From contig OU612068.1 in NCBI GenBank assembly GCA_914767715.1, positions 28,704,001 to 28,768,000 of the forward strand: a stretch of 64,000 nt of DNA, in the 5' to 3' direction. A program made the position numbers and the translations under genes. This document shows, piece by piece, positions 42,743-55,800 of the stretch (positions are counted from its first letter, which is position 1; every line of letters begins with the position of its first letter). This stretch comes from Membranipora membranacea (taxonomy: Eukaryota; Bryozoa; Gymnolaemata; Cheilostomatida; Membraniporidae). The notes beneath the pieces are model-generated. The model ran no database searches. It had not been told where the DNA came from and worked only from the letters and a program-made list of their open reading frames with translations.

Positions 42743-45015
42743 ATGGGTGATGATAATGACTGTGCAGCACCTCAAAAAATCCAGTACAGAGCACCACCGC
42801 CTAGGATGGACTCTCTTCGACGTTGCAGACCCTGGAAGTGGACACGGTGGAGAAACAGATGGCTGAGCTTTGAAGATGCCAGTAGAAGTTCACATCCTGA
42901 TAGAGAGCAGATAAACACTTCGACGGCTAATTTGGTGTAAGAACAAGTATCATTGAGCTCAATTCAACAAACTTGTTCAGAATGGTGGTGGCGTGGGCAT
43001 ATTATTCATAAATAAACTGTACATACACAAGCAGAATACTGAATACTAAAGCTATATGTGAAAAAGTTAATCAGAGACAGAGTAGTAGTTGGAGCAGATG
43101 ATGACCAGCTCAGGGATAAGTTACAATCTGAACCAGCACTCACATTAGACAACACAGTTCAGATTAGCAGAAGGTATGAAACAGCAAAACAGGCAAAAGC
43201 TGTTGCACGTTATTATTATAGGTTAGGTACGGTAGAAAGTGTAGGATCACGCCACAGCAAACCCAAACCCGAAAGTAGCCAAAACAAACCAACGCCAAAT
43301 TTTGTTAGCAAGAAACCTAAATGCAGCCGCTGCGGAAGTTTTAATACTCACAACAAATCTGACTGCCTAGCTAGTAAGTTAAAATGTAAAAAACTGTGAA
43401 AGATCTGGACACTGGGAAAAAGTATGTCACAGTAAACAAGCTCATGTAACAGAAGTCGCAGAGGATGGAGCAGTATTCCTCGGTGAAATCAACTCGTGGA
43501 AGGCAAGCCTACACGTCAGATTCAGCGGTAAACCAGAATTCACAGCTATGTTTAAACTGGGCTCAGGTACAGGGGTAAGCTACAAACTTCAGATAAGAAA
43601 CTGTCTGGTGCAGGTGGTATACTTTTACCTGTAAGAGGTTTCACAGAAGCACATGTGTTTCTCTTGGTCTCATACAATGTAATATCGAATATGTGCACAA
43701 TGTTGATTCAAATGATGATAAATCTGTTAAGTTTCACAACGCGTTTTCAGATATTTATTCAGGTTGAGGCAAAGTCAATTTCACTGGGCCGTACAGACTC
43801 AAGCTAAGATATGATGTGAAATCCACCACGTTACACATACCGTACAAAGTGTCACAGCACCAAAAGTCATAAAGCAGCTAGAGAAAGTGGAAAGTACAGG
43901 CAACATTTCTAAAGTTACTGTCCCTGTCAACTGGTGCTCAGGTATGGTTCAAATACCTAAGGAAGACCCTACTCAAATCCGCATATGTACTGATCTGACA
44001 AAACTAAATCGGGCTGTTAAACGCATCACACATCCCAGCAGTTCTGTCGACACCATTTCAGCCAAAAAATCAGGAGCCAAATTCATGACAAAACTGGATG
44101 CAAACTCAGGTTACTGCCAGATACCACTAGAAGGCAACTCCCAGCTACTACATTTGGCACTCCATTTGGAAGTTACTGCCATAAGAGATATCTTTCAACG
44201 CTGCATGTTTGATATTCTTGATGGACTTGTTGGTGTTGCATGCCAAATTCACGATTTACCAATATACAGCTCTGTGAGTGAGGAGGAACACAATGATAGA
44301 GTGCAGAAGGTGCTGAGACATCTCAAAGATGCTGGACCGACTCTAAACCTAGAGACGTGTCTGTCTGTAAAAAGCCATACCGTCATAATGAGCGAAGCCG
44401 CAAACCTAGGACTAGGAACTGTATTATTCCAGGTACAACCAGATGGATCCTGCAGACTCATCGCCTCCGATGGTTGATTATTGAGTTAGAAGCATTAGGA
44501 ATAGCGTGGGTGTGCTCCATGTTTGAGATGTATATTTTAGGACACACCAATGTGACAATTAAAACTGATCACAAACCCCTCGTACCAATCTTCAACTCAA
44601 AGGCAGTCAACGACCTCACAACCAGTATCCAGAGACAACAACACTGAAATACTTATTAACGGTATAACATGTACCCGCTAAATGGGATGATATAGCGGAT
44701 CTCCTATCCAGACAACCACTATCTAAACCAGGTGCAGTAATAGAAATCAAATCAAATATTGCATCACTTCCTGGAAATGCACACTGCCTACAAGAGCTAA
44801 GAATAAGTCAATTTGAGGACACAACTCCGTGCCAGGTAATACACTTCGTCAACTATGGATGGCCAGATTATCTCCTCCCAGATGTCAAGACTAACCTAAA
44901 ACCATACTGGCAAGGAAAAACTGAAACAGCAGTCAGTGACAACCTACTGTTATACAACCAGAGAATAGTGATACCGATCAGCGATCATCTATCATTGCGT
45001 TTGTTTTTATAGAAT
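42743..45015 (+). pseudogene. degenerate Ty3/gypsy element (gag-pol remnant)
   Basis: The order is preserved but broken. A gag start (RAPPPRMDSLRR...) is followed by gag with LIRDRVVVGADDDQLRDKLQ and a zinc-knuckle start (43058-43399), and a ruined protease region about 43500-43760. RT follows with MTKLDANSGYCQ (43887-44477), where the catalytic box reads QIHDLPIY, so the first aspartate is lost. RNase H with TDHKPL (44357-44647) and a pre-integrase segment to about 45015 complete it. Several frameshifts, stops and a deletion are present. No LTRs were found. It is a different lineage copy from the element at 1781-9532. Confidence 0.85.
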
Positions 45016-45159
45016 ATTAGCCAGTTTTCAAGATGCCCCTGCTCTTATGTTCATGTTCAACATGCTTGATCAGAATTCAGTAGGTATATAAATACACTAA
45101 TCATAGAAATGACAAATAGTCCGGTGGCAGCCTATGTAAAATGTGGCTAGAAATGCAAC

Positions 45160-46153
45160 TTCATTTACAAGTTTGGATGGATAGGGTCTGACAGTTGTTT
45201 CTGATAGAGCTTTCATGCTAATGATCGCAACGGTAATAATTATTGTACCTTACTAAGTTGCGCAATAGGCGGCTAATCGCCAAAAACCCTGCCGACAAAA
45301 GGGAAAGTGATCAAAAATTCATGATGGTTACAAAAAATCCAAAATCTGAAAGAGCATGTCATATTTGGTTGATCTACAAATTTTCATGGGACTACTGTTG
45401 CAAAAATAGCCAACAACGGTTTCAATACCCCCTTATATCACCTGTATATAACCATCATTAAAGCGAAACTACTTTTTCTGTTTTGCTGTCGCCTTTAAGT
45501 CTTTGGACATTCCTAGAGTTTGATTATTTTTTTGGTGGTTTTGTATTGACAGTTAAACCATCGATGACCATTATTCTTTTTTTGAACAATTTTCACTCTT
45601 TTGATGATATTTGAAGAAGTTAATTTTTGCTTTACACACTATAAAACCTTATAAAAACTATTTTAGTGAAACTATAATGAAAACTTTAAAATACGTACCA
45701 TTTGAAAGCGACAAACTCAGAGCATCTAAAACTGGTGTAATGCGATGAAAGGGTAAATACAAGGTCACCATAAGAAAATCAGATCTCTAAGAACATCCGA
45801 AGCCAGTTTTCAAGGCGCCAGTAAATTGAAAATGCGCTTTTGTTTTAATGATGGTTATATACAGGTGATTAAGGGGGTTATGCAACTGTTATTGGCCGCA
45901 TCTCAGCTATTTATGGCAGCAGTCCCATGAAAACTTATAGATCCACTAATTTTGAGATGCTCATTCATATATTGGATGTTTTAAAACCATGCACATCATC
46001 ATTTTCTGATCACTTTCCCTTTTGCCGGCAGAACTTTTGGTAATGAGCGGCTTATTGTGCAATCAAGTGTAAGGAAAAATATTACCATTGCGATCAGTAT
46101 GAAAAACCAGAAACAACTGTCACACCCTATCCATCCAAAATCGTAAATGGAAG
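45160..46153. mobile_element. foldback element, arms of about 320 bp
   Basis: The left arm (45160-45475) and right arm (45830-46153) are imperfect inverse copies. They share TTTGGATGGATAGGGT, GACAGTTGTTTCTG, AAAAGGGAAAGTGATCA and ATATAACCATCATTAAA. The spacer is about 350 bp with no coding frame. Outer ends are approximate because no target duplication was found. Confidence 0.8.
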
Positions 46154-46530
46154 TGACAAGATAGGAGGGGGCTAAAATGGCGCAAATTCTCACCTCATAA
46201 TCATATTTTTAGCTACTGCAGATGATGTTGTATAAGGAGTTTTCACAATTGATAATATCTTGCAACGAAAAATTGCGATATTTGTGAAATTTTGGAAAGG
46301 TTGAGGTATTTTGGAAAATATCATATGTGATGCGAAAAAAACGCGACATTTATCGGTTAATCTCTTTGATAGCGTAACTTGCTGATACATTCTTATTCAT
46401 TTTGGAAGGCAAGCTAGCTAGCTAGTCAGTAAAGCATCTAGCTGTAGTCTGAGCCCCCAATCTTTCGCACTTAGGAAAGTGTCTATGTTAATGTTTCCAC
46501 AACTTGACTCTCAAAGTCATTATTGTGCTA
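46154..46530. other. downstream region of gene B
   Basis: 46200-46350 matches 32350-32500 in inverse orientation (TTTCACAAATATC, TCGTTGCAA, GCAGTAGCTAA). No gene. Confidence 0.55.
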
Positions 46531-46536
46531 TTTAAT
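46531..46536 (-). terminator. possible gene B poly(A) signal ATTAAA
   Basis: On the minus strand ATTAAA lies about 170 bp past the stop in the context ATCAATTAAATAGCA, the same context as after gene A. Confidence 0.35.
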
Positions 46537-46702
46537 TGATTTATGGAGAGGTAACTCTATAATTCTCAATGATTAAAGTGATATTTTGAGTAACGAAATC
46601 ATGATATGATTTACCAAAAGACTCACTACAGTAATCTAATACTACTACTTGCAATCAATTTCATAGTGTGCATCATTGCTGGATCGTCCAAGTCTGAGTG
46701 TG

Positions 46703-46851
46703 TTAGTAGTAGCCCCCATAGCTAGACTTGCAGCTATCGCCCACAAGACTGAACCCAATTTTGCACTTGCATTTGTTCTTTGTGCAAACAGTATTTTGCA
46801 AGTTCACACAAGCTCTTTCAGCACGCTCTCCACAGAAGTCGTTCACCTGGG
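46703..46851 (-). CDS. gene B terminal exon: 6-cysteine module and stop
   Basis: Begins AQVNDFCGERAERAC and ends YGGYY then TAA (46703-46705). Acceptor TTTATTATTACAG. Homologous to gene A exon 13; it was found from the splice site and codon sense because the frame is short. Confidence 0.88.
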
Positions 46852-49800
46852 CTGTAATAATAAACAGACAATTTTTAGGTTAATATCACCTAGATATGAT
46901 CCTTCATAGAGTAATCAAAGAAGTAAACATGACTTAATCAGACTATTTCATTGTTTCTCCCATCCTTTCCACCCACCTGAAATTTTTGATGAATGATAAA
47001 TTAATGCTAGAAAATACAATTTAAAGGGAAGTGAGTTTTGTTAGAAGTAGTATATCTTGATATATACACTGCTCAGTTGGACAGAATTCCGAAACTTTAT
47101 TGAGGTACGTTGTAAGAATAAATCATTATGTAGCTGGATTGTAGCAGAGTAGTCTCTCTTAATAATGGGGAGAATATATATTAACCAAAGTGATAATTAA
47201 GAGCATACTGTCCTTTAAATATAGGCTATCCTCATACCTAGTTTACATTGTCCTCCTTTTAAGGTCTTCTTAGCCGGACAGATACAGCGGCCCCCTGAAG
47301 TCTCAAATGTATTTTTGCATTTACATTTTCCTGTCTTGCATTGAGCAAATCCTATATTCACACAAGCTTTTGGTTGAAATACTCCACCACAATTACTTCC
47401 AATTTCAGCTGGGAAAGAATAAAAAAACAAAGTCTATGGTGCTGCCAGTAATGTAAATATTCAAAGACTTGAGTTGGTACAAACATGCTCCGATGTTTGC
47501 TTTTTCAAACAAACTGGCTTAGAATGCAAATATCAATATGGTCAGTTTAGAAATTTGAGAGAACTGATGGACATCTCAAAAGATTTGGCATATATAACTA
47601 TGTTGAACACGAATGGCCACTACTTTGACACATGTGGTGTACAACTGGTAAACTTAAAACATGTGTTGGGTGTCTTTGGTGTCGAACAGTCACACACTAC
47701 TCATAATTGTGATTAATAAACATACAGATGGAATGTACGCTAATAACGTTGATCTACCAACAAGCAGTCCCTTAGAAACAAAAATTTAACATATCTTGTT
47801 ACCGCATTGTGATTCATTTGCTACCTGTAACACAGCTCCTCCTATCCCCACTCAGAGTCTTCCCAGGTCCACAAACTGGGGTGGGCTGTATACATGAATT
47901 GCCGTCTGTTGCTTTCACTAATCCTGAGTTACATTTGCATGTTCCTCCTTTACATGAACTGCCCTGAAGACCATTGCAAGCTCTAAGGCTTGTTGGTCCG
48001 CTGCAGGAGTCACCAACATTGGCTATAGAGAGAAAGAACGTTGCCCTAATTACAAATGACAGCTCACTGCTTGTATAATTCTGCTATACAGATCTTAAAT
48101 ATTGAAAATGGTTATGGACTATCCGTTGGAAGTTCACTCTCATTAGTAAGCTTCATCGTCCCTTTTACCCATTTTCCTGATCGAAGTCAATAAACTAATA
48201 TATATTTATAGTTTAAATGGTCTGATATTATATTACCCCTTTCAGCTATGATTTATCTTCAAATAACAGCAGCAATGCTTAGAAAGTTCTGATGAACGGG
48301 AATAATAACTTGAAAAACTTGTCAATGCTCTGTTTGACATAATTCCGAAACTTTATAGAGGTATGTTGTAAGAAGAATTCACTGTGAGGCTTGATGTGTA
48401 GAGAAATATATCCTCATACCTAGTTTACATTGTCCTCCTTTTAAGGTTTTCTTTACAGGACAGATGCAGCGGCCCCCTAAAGTCTCAAATGTATTTTTGC
48501 ATTTACATTTTCCTGCAGTGCATAGAGCAAACCCTATATTCACACAGGCTTGTGGTGCAACTTTACCTCCACAGTCACTTTCAATTTCAGCTGAAAAGAA
48601 GAAGAAATACAGTCTATGGTTCTGTGAGCAAACTAACGATTCAATGGGAAAGTGGTCATCTTGCACCACCAACCACGCCACATGCGGCCACATGCACGCC
48701 TGCTACCACGCCATATTCCATGCATGCTACAACGCCTGGCACAACGCTGCCTTTGTTGTGTCAGGCGTTGTACCTTTTGTTGTGTACAACTTCACCTACC
48801 ACTGTATATGCAACGCTGGACTGCATACTGGCGTTGCTTGGCGTTGCTGGGCATTGTGGGTACCACTGATGATGTCTCACGCACCTGGGCGCGCCTGAGT
48901 TCTGCTGATTAACTGACAAAGACCCCCGAAGTAAACTTTTTTTCAGTTTGCTTTTCAACAGCACGCAGTGGGTGGAAATTCCAGGTTAAAATGTCAAGGT
49001 CAATTAAGTGTGCTGTTTATAAGAAGACAACTCCAGATTAAAATGTCTGTTGAAAAGCAAACTGAAAAAACGTTTACTTTGGGGGTCTTTGTCAGTTAAT
49101 CAGCAGAACTCAGGCGCGCCCAGGTGCATGAGACAACGCCCAGCAACGCCAAGCAACGCCAGTATTCCAGTCCAGCGTTGCATATACAGTGGTAGGTGAA
49201 GTTGTACACAACAAAAGGTACAATGCCTGACACAACAAAGGCAGCTTTGTGTCAGGCGTTGTAACATGCATGGAATATGGCGTGGTAGCAGGCGTGCAGG
49301 CGGCCGCATGTGGCGTGGTTGGTGGTGCAAGATGACCACTTTCCATTCAATGCCTTATGTTGGTACACATCATGTTCCAACAATTGCGTTTCAAACAAGC
49401 TAGCTTAGAAGGCAAATATCGATGTGCAGTATGTTCACAGCATTAGCTGGATAATACTCAGAATTAGGCTAAGCAATCCAAATTGTAGGTCCCTTTCATG
49501 TTCCTTTGCTATGATACTAAAAATAGAGTACTCCCTTTCATTCAGTCTCACTGATACAACTCAATTTTTTCAAAAAAAAAGAATACTTCTTCGCAGTTTT
49601 GTATATTTCATATTGTGAATTTGGAAAATTCGAACATTCAGACTTTTGTTCAAAAGATTTGGCAGGTATAACTATGTGAACACGAATGGCCTCTACTTTG
49701 ACACATGTGGTGTACTATTGGTAAACTAAAAATTCCTTAACGCGTGTTTGGTATCAAACAGTTACACCGCCACTCATAATCTTAAACAAGAAACATACCT

Positions 49801-52800
49801 GGAATGTATGCTAGTTACTAACAGGCAGTTCTTGAGAACCAAAAAGGCTGACATTTCTTTTTACCACTTTGTGATTCAATTGTTACCTGTAACACAGCTC
49901 AACCTATCCTCACTCAGAGTCTGTCCAGCTCCACAAACTAGCTGCGTACATGAATTGTCGTCTGCTGCCTTTACTAATCCTGAGTTACATTTACATGTTC
50001 CTCCTTCACATGAACTGCCCTGAAGATTATTGCACGCTCTGAGGCTTGTTGGTCCGCTGCAGGAGTCACCAACCTTGGCTATAGAGAGAATATTGGCCCA
50101 GTTACAAATGACAATACACTACCTGTATAATTCTGCTATACAGACCATAAATACCGAATAGGAGAATGGATGATTCGTTTGTAGTTAATTCTCAATAGAA
50201 AACTTCATTACCTTCAAAATTTGCCAATGATCAGCTCATTTTGGCAAGAAGGACTGGAGAAACAACCTATCACAGTATGTGCTCCCTGACATTCGTATGC
50301 TAGGCTTGATGTCATCAACATACATTTTCCACAAACTAATACCTCTACAATCAAGAGGAATGGATACCTCTTATTACTACTTATCATACCTGATACACAT
50401 ACATCTCCTCGATTAGTCAATCCAGGAAGACAAACGCATACGCCTCCCGAAGGAGAGAACTCAAATGTATTTTTGCATTCACATTCTCCTGCACGACATT
50501 CAGCAAAATCTAAATTCACACAAGCTTGGGGTGAAGATATTCCTCCACACTCGCTTCCGATTTCAGCTGTAAAACAAAGAAGAAATATAGACAATGAGAG
50601 GGATTACTGGGTGCAGAAAACTTAAAGATGACTTCCCTTTTGCTTTTACTTTCAATTTCTTGCCAGCCACAACAAATTTAATGTTAAGACTCAGATAGCT
50701 GCAAGTGAAGTTTAAGGTATTATAGTATATCTTCTTCCGTTCAAGAACACTGCCCAGGTGTTTGATTATGTCAAATTGCATAAAAACCTCGCCTTGAGCT
50801 GCAAATTATCAACATGAAAGTATGTCATTCCAGAAACAACAACAGTCTGAATTGACTCTTTTCACATGGTGGATATAAGTAGCACTTAGTTCCTATTATT
50901 ACATATAGGTGATATGACTGTTCAGTAGAAGATTTTTCAGTCTCTTAGTCTTGTATTTTTCTCTTTGCTTGTGTTTGCTTGAAGCATTTCAATAAATCAT
51001 TGACTCGGAAAGTTTATTTGTTCGTTAGGGAAATGAAGTAGTCAATTTTGGCCAACTGACATGTACCTGACTTCATTGATTGATGTAAATTCTAGCAAAA
51101 ACTTGTGCTCACTTCCACTATAGCTGAACAAATGAACTCTATCTAATATCTAATCATTGAGGGTTGCTCTTTTGGGGTTGTTGTGACACATTCATTGTGA
51201 TTCTTTCATTTTATTTTAATAATGAAGAAGTTCACAGAAATCAGATACAGAAATATAGACATTATTAACTTGGCGGTCAACACTAAATGGTTGTTACCTG
51301 TAACACAGCTCAATCTATCCTCAGTCGAAGTCTGTCCAGGTCCACAAATTAGTTGTGTACATGAATTGCCGTCTGCTGCCTTCACTAATCCTGAGTTACA
51401 TTTGCATGTTCCACCTTCACATGAACTGCCCTGAAGATTATTGCAAGCTCTGAGGCTTGTTGGTCCACTGCAGGAGTCACCAACCTCGGCTATAGAGAGA
51501 ACATTGCCCTATTTACAAATGACGATACACTGCCTGCATAATTCTGCTATGCAGACCATAAATATTAAATAGGAACAAGGAAGATTCAATTTTAGTTAAT
51601 TCTCAATAGAAAACTTCACAACCTTCAAAATGAGCCCATGAACAGCGCAATTTGGCATCTAGACTGGAGTTATGACTTACTTAATGAGATATGATGACAT
51701 TAATGAACACTTTGTGTATATGACCACCATCGGAACATATGGACCATCTCAGAAGTTACCCTTACATAACACCTGAACCTGCTGGTGTTACAACCCTGAA
51801 AATTAATAGGAATTCATGCTATTGAAAAGAGGATACAAGTGCACTCACCTGATTCACATGTGTCTCCACTGAGAGTCATACCCTCATCACACACACAAAC
51901 CCCATCATCCTCGACAAATCCATCAATGCACTCGCAGAGCGTCGTTGCGCCATCACATGATGCTCTATCCAGTCCAACACATGCTCCAACACTGAGAGGG
52001 CCTGAACAGTCACTTCCCAACTCAGCTGCGTTAGACAATAGTTCAATAAACTTTACACAAGACAATAGGCATAGCCAAATTCAATATTATCAAAACTATC
52101 AACAGTAATGAATTTTCCTATAAATATTTAACTATCACAGTCTTACCAGGTTGACATCTATCCACACTGAATGTGAATCCAGCAGAACATACAGGTAAAC
52201 AGGCTCCTCCAACGTTGGCACGTGCGGGTGGACATTCACACTCATCTGTACTAGAGCTACATATAGCACCCTCAAGATTGTCACAAGCTTTGGCACTTAC
52301 TGGGGAGCTGCAGTCACTGCCAATCACAGCTGAAATAGACTAACAGAGAATTAGGAAAAAATATCATCAATGTGCCATAACATGACAAGCAGTTGTCTAC
52401 TGATGGGAGTACATGCATTATGTAGATTCAATCAGAAACACTGAATATCAATTTGAACCTTTGCATTTATACTAGAACATGCGTAAAAGTGCACTCACCT
52501 GTTTCACATGTGTCTCCACTGAGAGTCAGACCTTCATCACACACACAATCCCCATCATCCTCGACAAATCCATCAATGCACACGCAGAGCGTCGTTGCGT
52601 CATCACATGATGCTCTATCAAGGCTATCACATGCTCCAACACTGAGAGGGCCTGAACAGTCACTTCCCAACTCAGCTGCGTTAGACAATAGTTCAATAAA
52701 CTTTACACAAGACAATAGGCATAGCCAAATTCAATATTATCAAAACTATCAACAGTAATGAATTTTCCTATAAATATTAAACTATCACAGTCTTACCAGG

Positions 52801-55800
52801 TTGACATCTATCCACACTGAATGTGAATCCAGCAGAACATACAGGTAAACAGGCTCCTCCAACGTTGGCACTTGCGGGTGGACATTCACACTCATCTGTA
52901 CTAGAGCCACAGATAGCACCCTCAAGATTGTCACAAGCTTTGGCACTTACTGGGGAGCTGCAGTCACTGCCAATCACAGCTGAAATAGACAAACAGAGAA
53001 TTAGGAAAAGATATCATCAATGTGCCATAACATGACAAGCAGTTGTCTACTGATGGGAGTACATGCATTATGTAGATTCAATCAGAAACACTGAATATCA
53101 ATTTGAACCTTTATACTAGAACATGCGTAAAAGTGCACTCACCTGTTTCACATGTGTCTCCACTGAGAGTCAGACCTTCATCACACACACAATCCCCATC
53201 ATCCTCGACAAATCCATCAATGCACATGCAGAGCGTCGTTGCGTCATCACATGATGCTCTATCAAGGCTATCACATGCTCCAACACTAAGAGGTCCTGAA
53301 CAGTCACTCCCCAACTCAGCTGCATAATACAATAGTTCAATATCCTTTACTATGGCCAAATGCAGTATTATCAGATCTAGCAACTGTTATGGATTCTTCT
53401 ACAAAATTATCATTTAAATTTTTTGGTTCTTTACTATCACAGTCTTACCGGGTTGACATCCATCCACACTGAATGTGAATCCAGCAGAACATACAGGTAA
53501 ACAGGCTCCTCCAACGTTGGCACGTCCGGTTGAACATTCACACTCATTTGTACTTGTGTCACAGGTAGCACCCTCAAGATTGTCACAAGCTTTGGCACTT
53601 ACTGGGGAGCTACAGTCACTGCCAATCACAGCTGAAATAGACAAACAGAGAATTAGGAAACAGTTGAGTTGTCTGTGTGCTTTCAAAAGTCTGAACGAGA
53701 GTTCCTGAGAGAGGAGCACCAGTATCACCACTTTTAATTTGAAACCACTTGTACCCCATATCCGAAGGCATTTTACTTCATAGCTTTCATCCGGAGAGGA
53801 AAAAGTTGATTGAGATGGCGATATCTGGCAGATCTCTTTCTATTAGCAACAAACAAATCGATATAAATTTTAGCAATATTTTAATTGAAATCCCTGAAAT
53901 CAATGCATATCAGGATATGAGTATAAGTGCACTCACCTGTTTCACATGTGTCTCCACTGAGAGTCATACCCTCATCACACACACAAACCCCATCGTCCTC
54001 GACAAATCCATCAATGCACTCGCAGAGCGTCGTTGCGCCATCACATGATGCTCTATCCAGTCCATCACATGCTCCAACACTGAGAGGGCCTGAACAGTCA
54101 CTTCCCAACTCAGCTGCGTTAGACAATAGTTCAATAAACTTTACACAAGACAATAGGCATAGCCAAATTCAATATTATCAAAACTATCAACAGTAATGAA
54201 TTTTCCTATAAATATTTAACTATCACAGTCTTACCGGGTTGACATCCATCCACACTGAATGTGAATCCAGCAGAACATACAGGTAAACAGGCTCCTCCAA
54301 CGTTGGCACGTCCGGTTGAACATTCACACTCATTTGTACTTGTGTCACAGATAGCACCCTCAAGATTGTCACAAGCTTTGGCACTTACTGGGGAGCTACA
54401 GCCACTGCCAATCACAGCTGAAATAGACAAACAGAGAATTAGGAAAGAGTTGAGTTGTCTGTGTGCTTTCAAAAGTCTTAACAAGAGTTCCTGAGAGAGG
54501 AGCACCAGTATCACCACTTTTTATTTGAAAACCACTTGTACCCCATATTCGAAGGCATTTTACTTCATAGCTTTCATCCGGACAGGAAGAAGTTGATTGA
54601 GATGGCGATATCTGGCAGATCTCTTTCTATTAGCAACAAACAAATCGATTTAAATTTTAGCAATATTTTTATTGATATCCCTGAAACCAATGCATATCAG
54701 GGAGTCCGTGTCAAAATGCCATGGTCAAAATGCCATTGGGACAAAATGCCAGTGACATAATGCCATTGCCATAATGTTTGGCTTTAATGCCATAGGTGAT
54801 TACACACCTGAACACTATACCAATGCCAAAATACCAGTTGTACAAAACGCCAGTTGTGTTAAAATACCAGTGGACATAAAGCCATATTGGACATAATACC
54901 ATTCGGGACAACATACCATATCCCAAAACACCATTGCCATAATGTCAAAATATGTAACCAAAGGAGATCAAGCTACACTGTATTTTTTGTGTCTTAGTTG
55001 TATTACGGCTGCGGGTTGCTCGTTGAGAGTAGGCGGTGGCTAAGCTGCAAGTCATGAGGTTTCTTCGTTCAATTTCGATGATATCTGGGATTTGTTTGGG
55101 TCCACAAACTGAGAGCTAGTGACTTGTAACAAATATTTCCCAACTATTCTCTAGAATGATATGACAATAACTCTGGATTACTACCAAATTTTTTTTCGAA
55201 AGCCAAGTCTTGACTCATCGCTGCCCTAGAGTCTCATACTACTAATGACTTGATAAGACTACAAAAAGAAAAAACCTGTTCACCCAAAATGAACTTTCAC
55301 GGTTAGGCCATGGCCATAGTATTCAGCAAAGCCATTTTATAGGGGTTTGTGACACACAGGACGTTCACAATTTAAATTTCATGTTGTAAATTTAGTATAA
55401 ATGATAATGAGGATATAGATAAGTTTTTTACATCTCAAAATTTGTTTTCCTACTCAAAGGTATGAAAGCCAATTTCTGAGTCGTTTCGTCAAATTGTGGT
55501 GTTACTAGGCAAAATTTTTGTTTTTCTTAAATAGATATGCAACGAAACTTCTTTTGATTTCATTTTATGAGAATGTTGAGACTTTTATATGTTCAAATTC
55601 ACTGGTTCAATTATTATAAACCACCAAATTTGCCTTCCACCTGTTATGGACTGCTTGAAATGCACAGGACACAAAATTACGTCCAATTTACTATGGAAAA
55701 TCTGACAATAATCATTCAGATAGCACAAGCATCTAAGCTGTAATACACAGCAAAGAACTTGTTTTACAGAACCTTTGCCACAAAATTTGGAATTATTGGC

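Larger units (their letters stand above)
51830..54690 (-). repeat. four-copy tandem array of the gamma-delta exon pair
   Basis: The units start at about 51830, 52480, 53125 and 53920, with lengths of about 650, 645, 795 and 770 bp. Each carries one gamma and one delta exon plus introns. Intron identity is very high across copies 1, 3 and 4, which shows recent duplication or homogenisation. Confidence 0.9.

Noticed and set aside
48464-49346. Histidine/cysteine-rich frames on both strands
   Set aside because: They are mirror readings of the foldback arms and appear once per arm.
51839-54494. Serially repeated plus-strand frames (HSPVSHVSPLRV..., NPAEHTGKQAPP...)
   Set aside because: Antisense shadows of the gamma and delta exons. 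The minus-strand frames have cysteine modules and splice sites.
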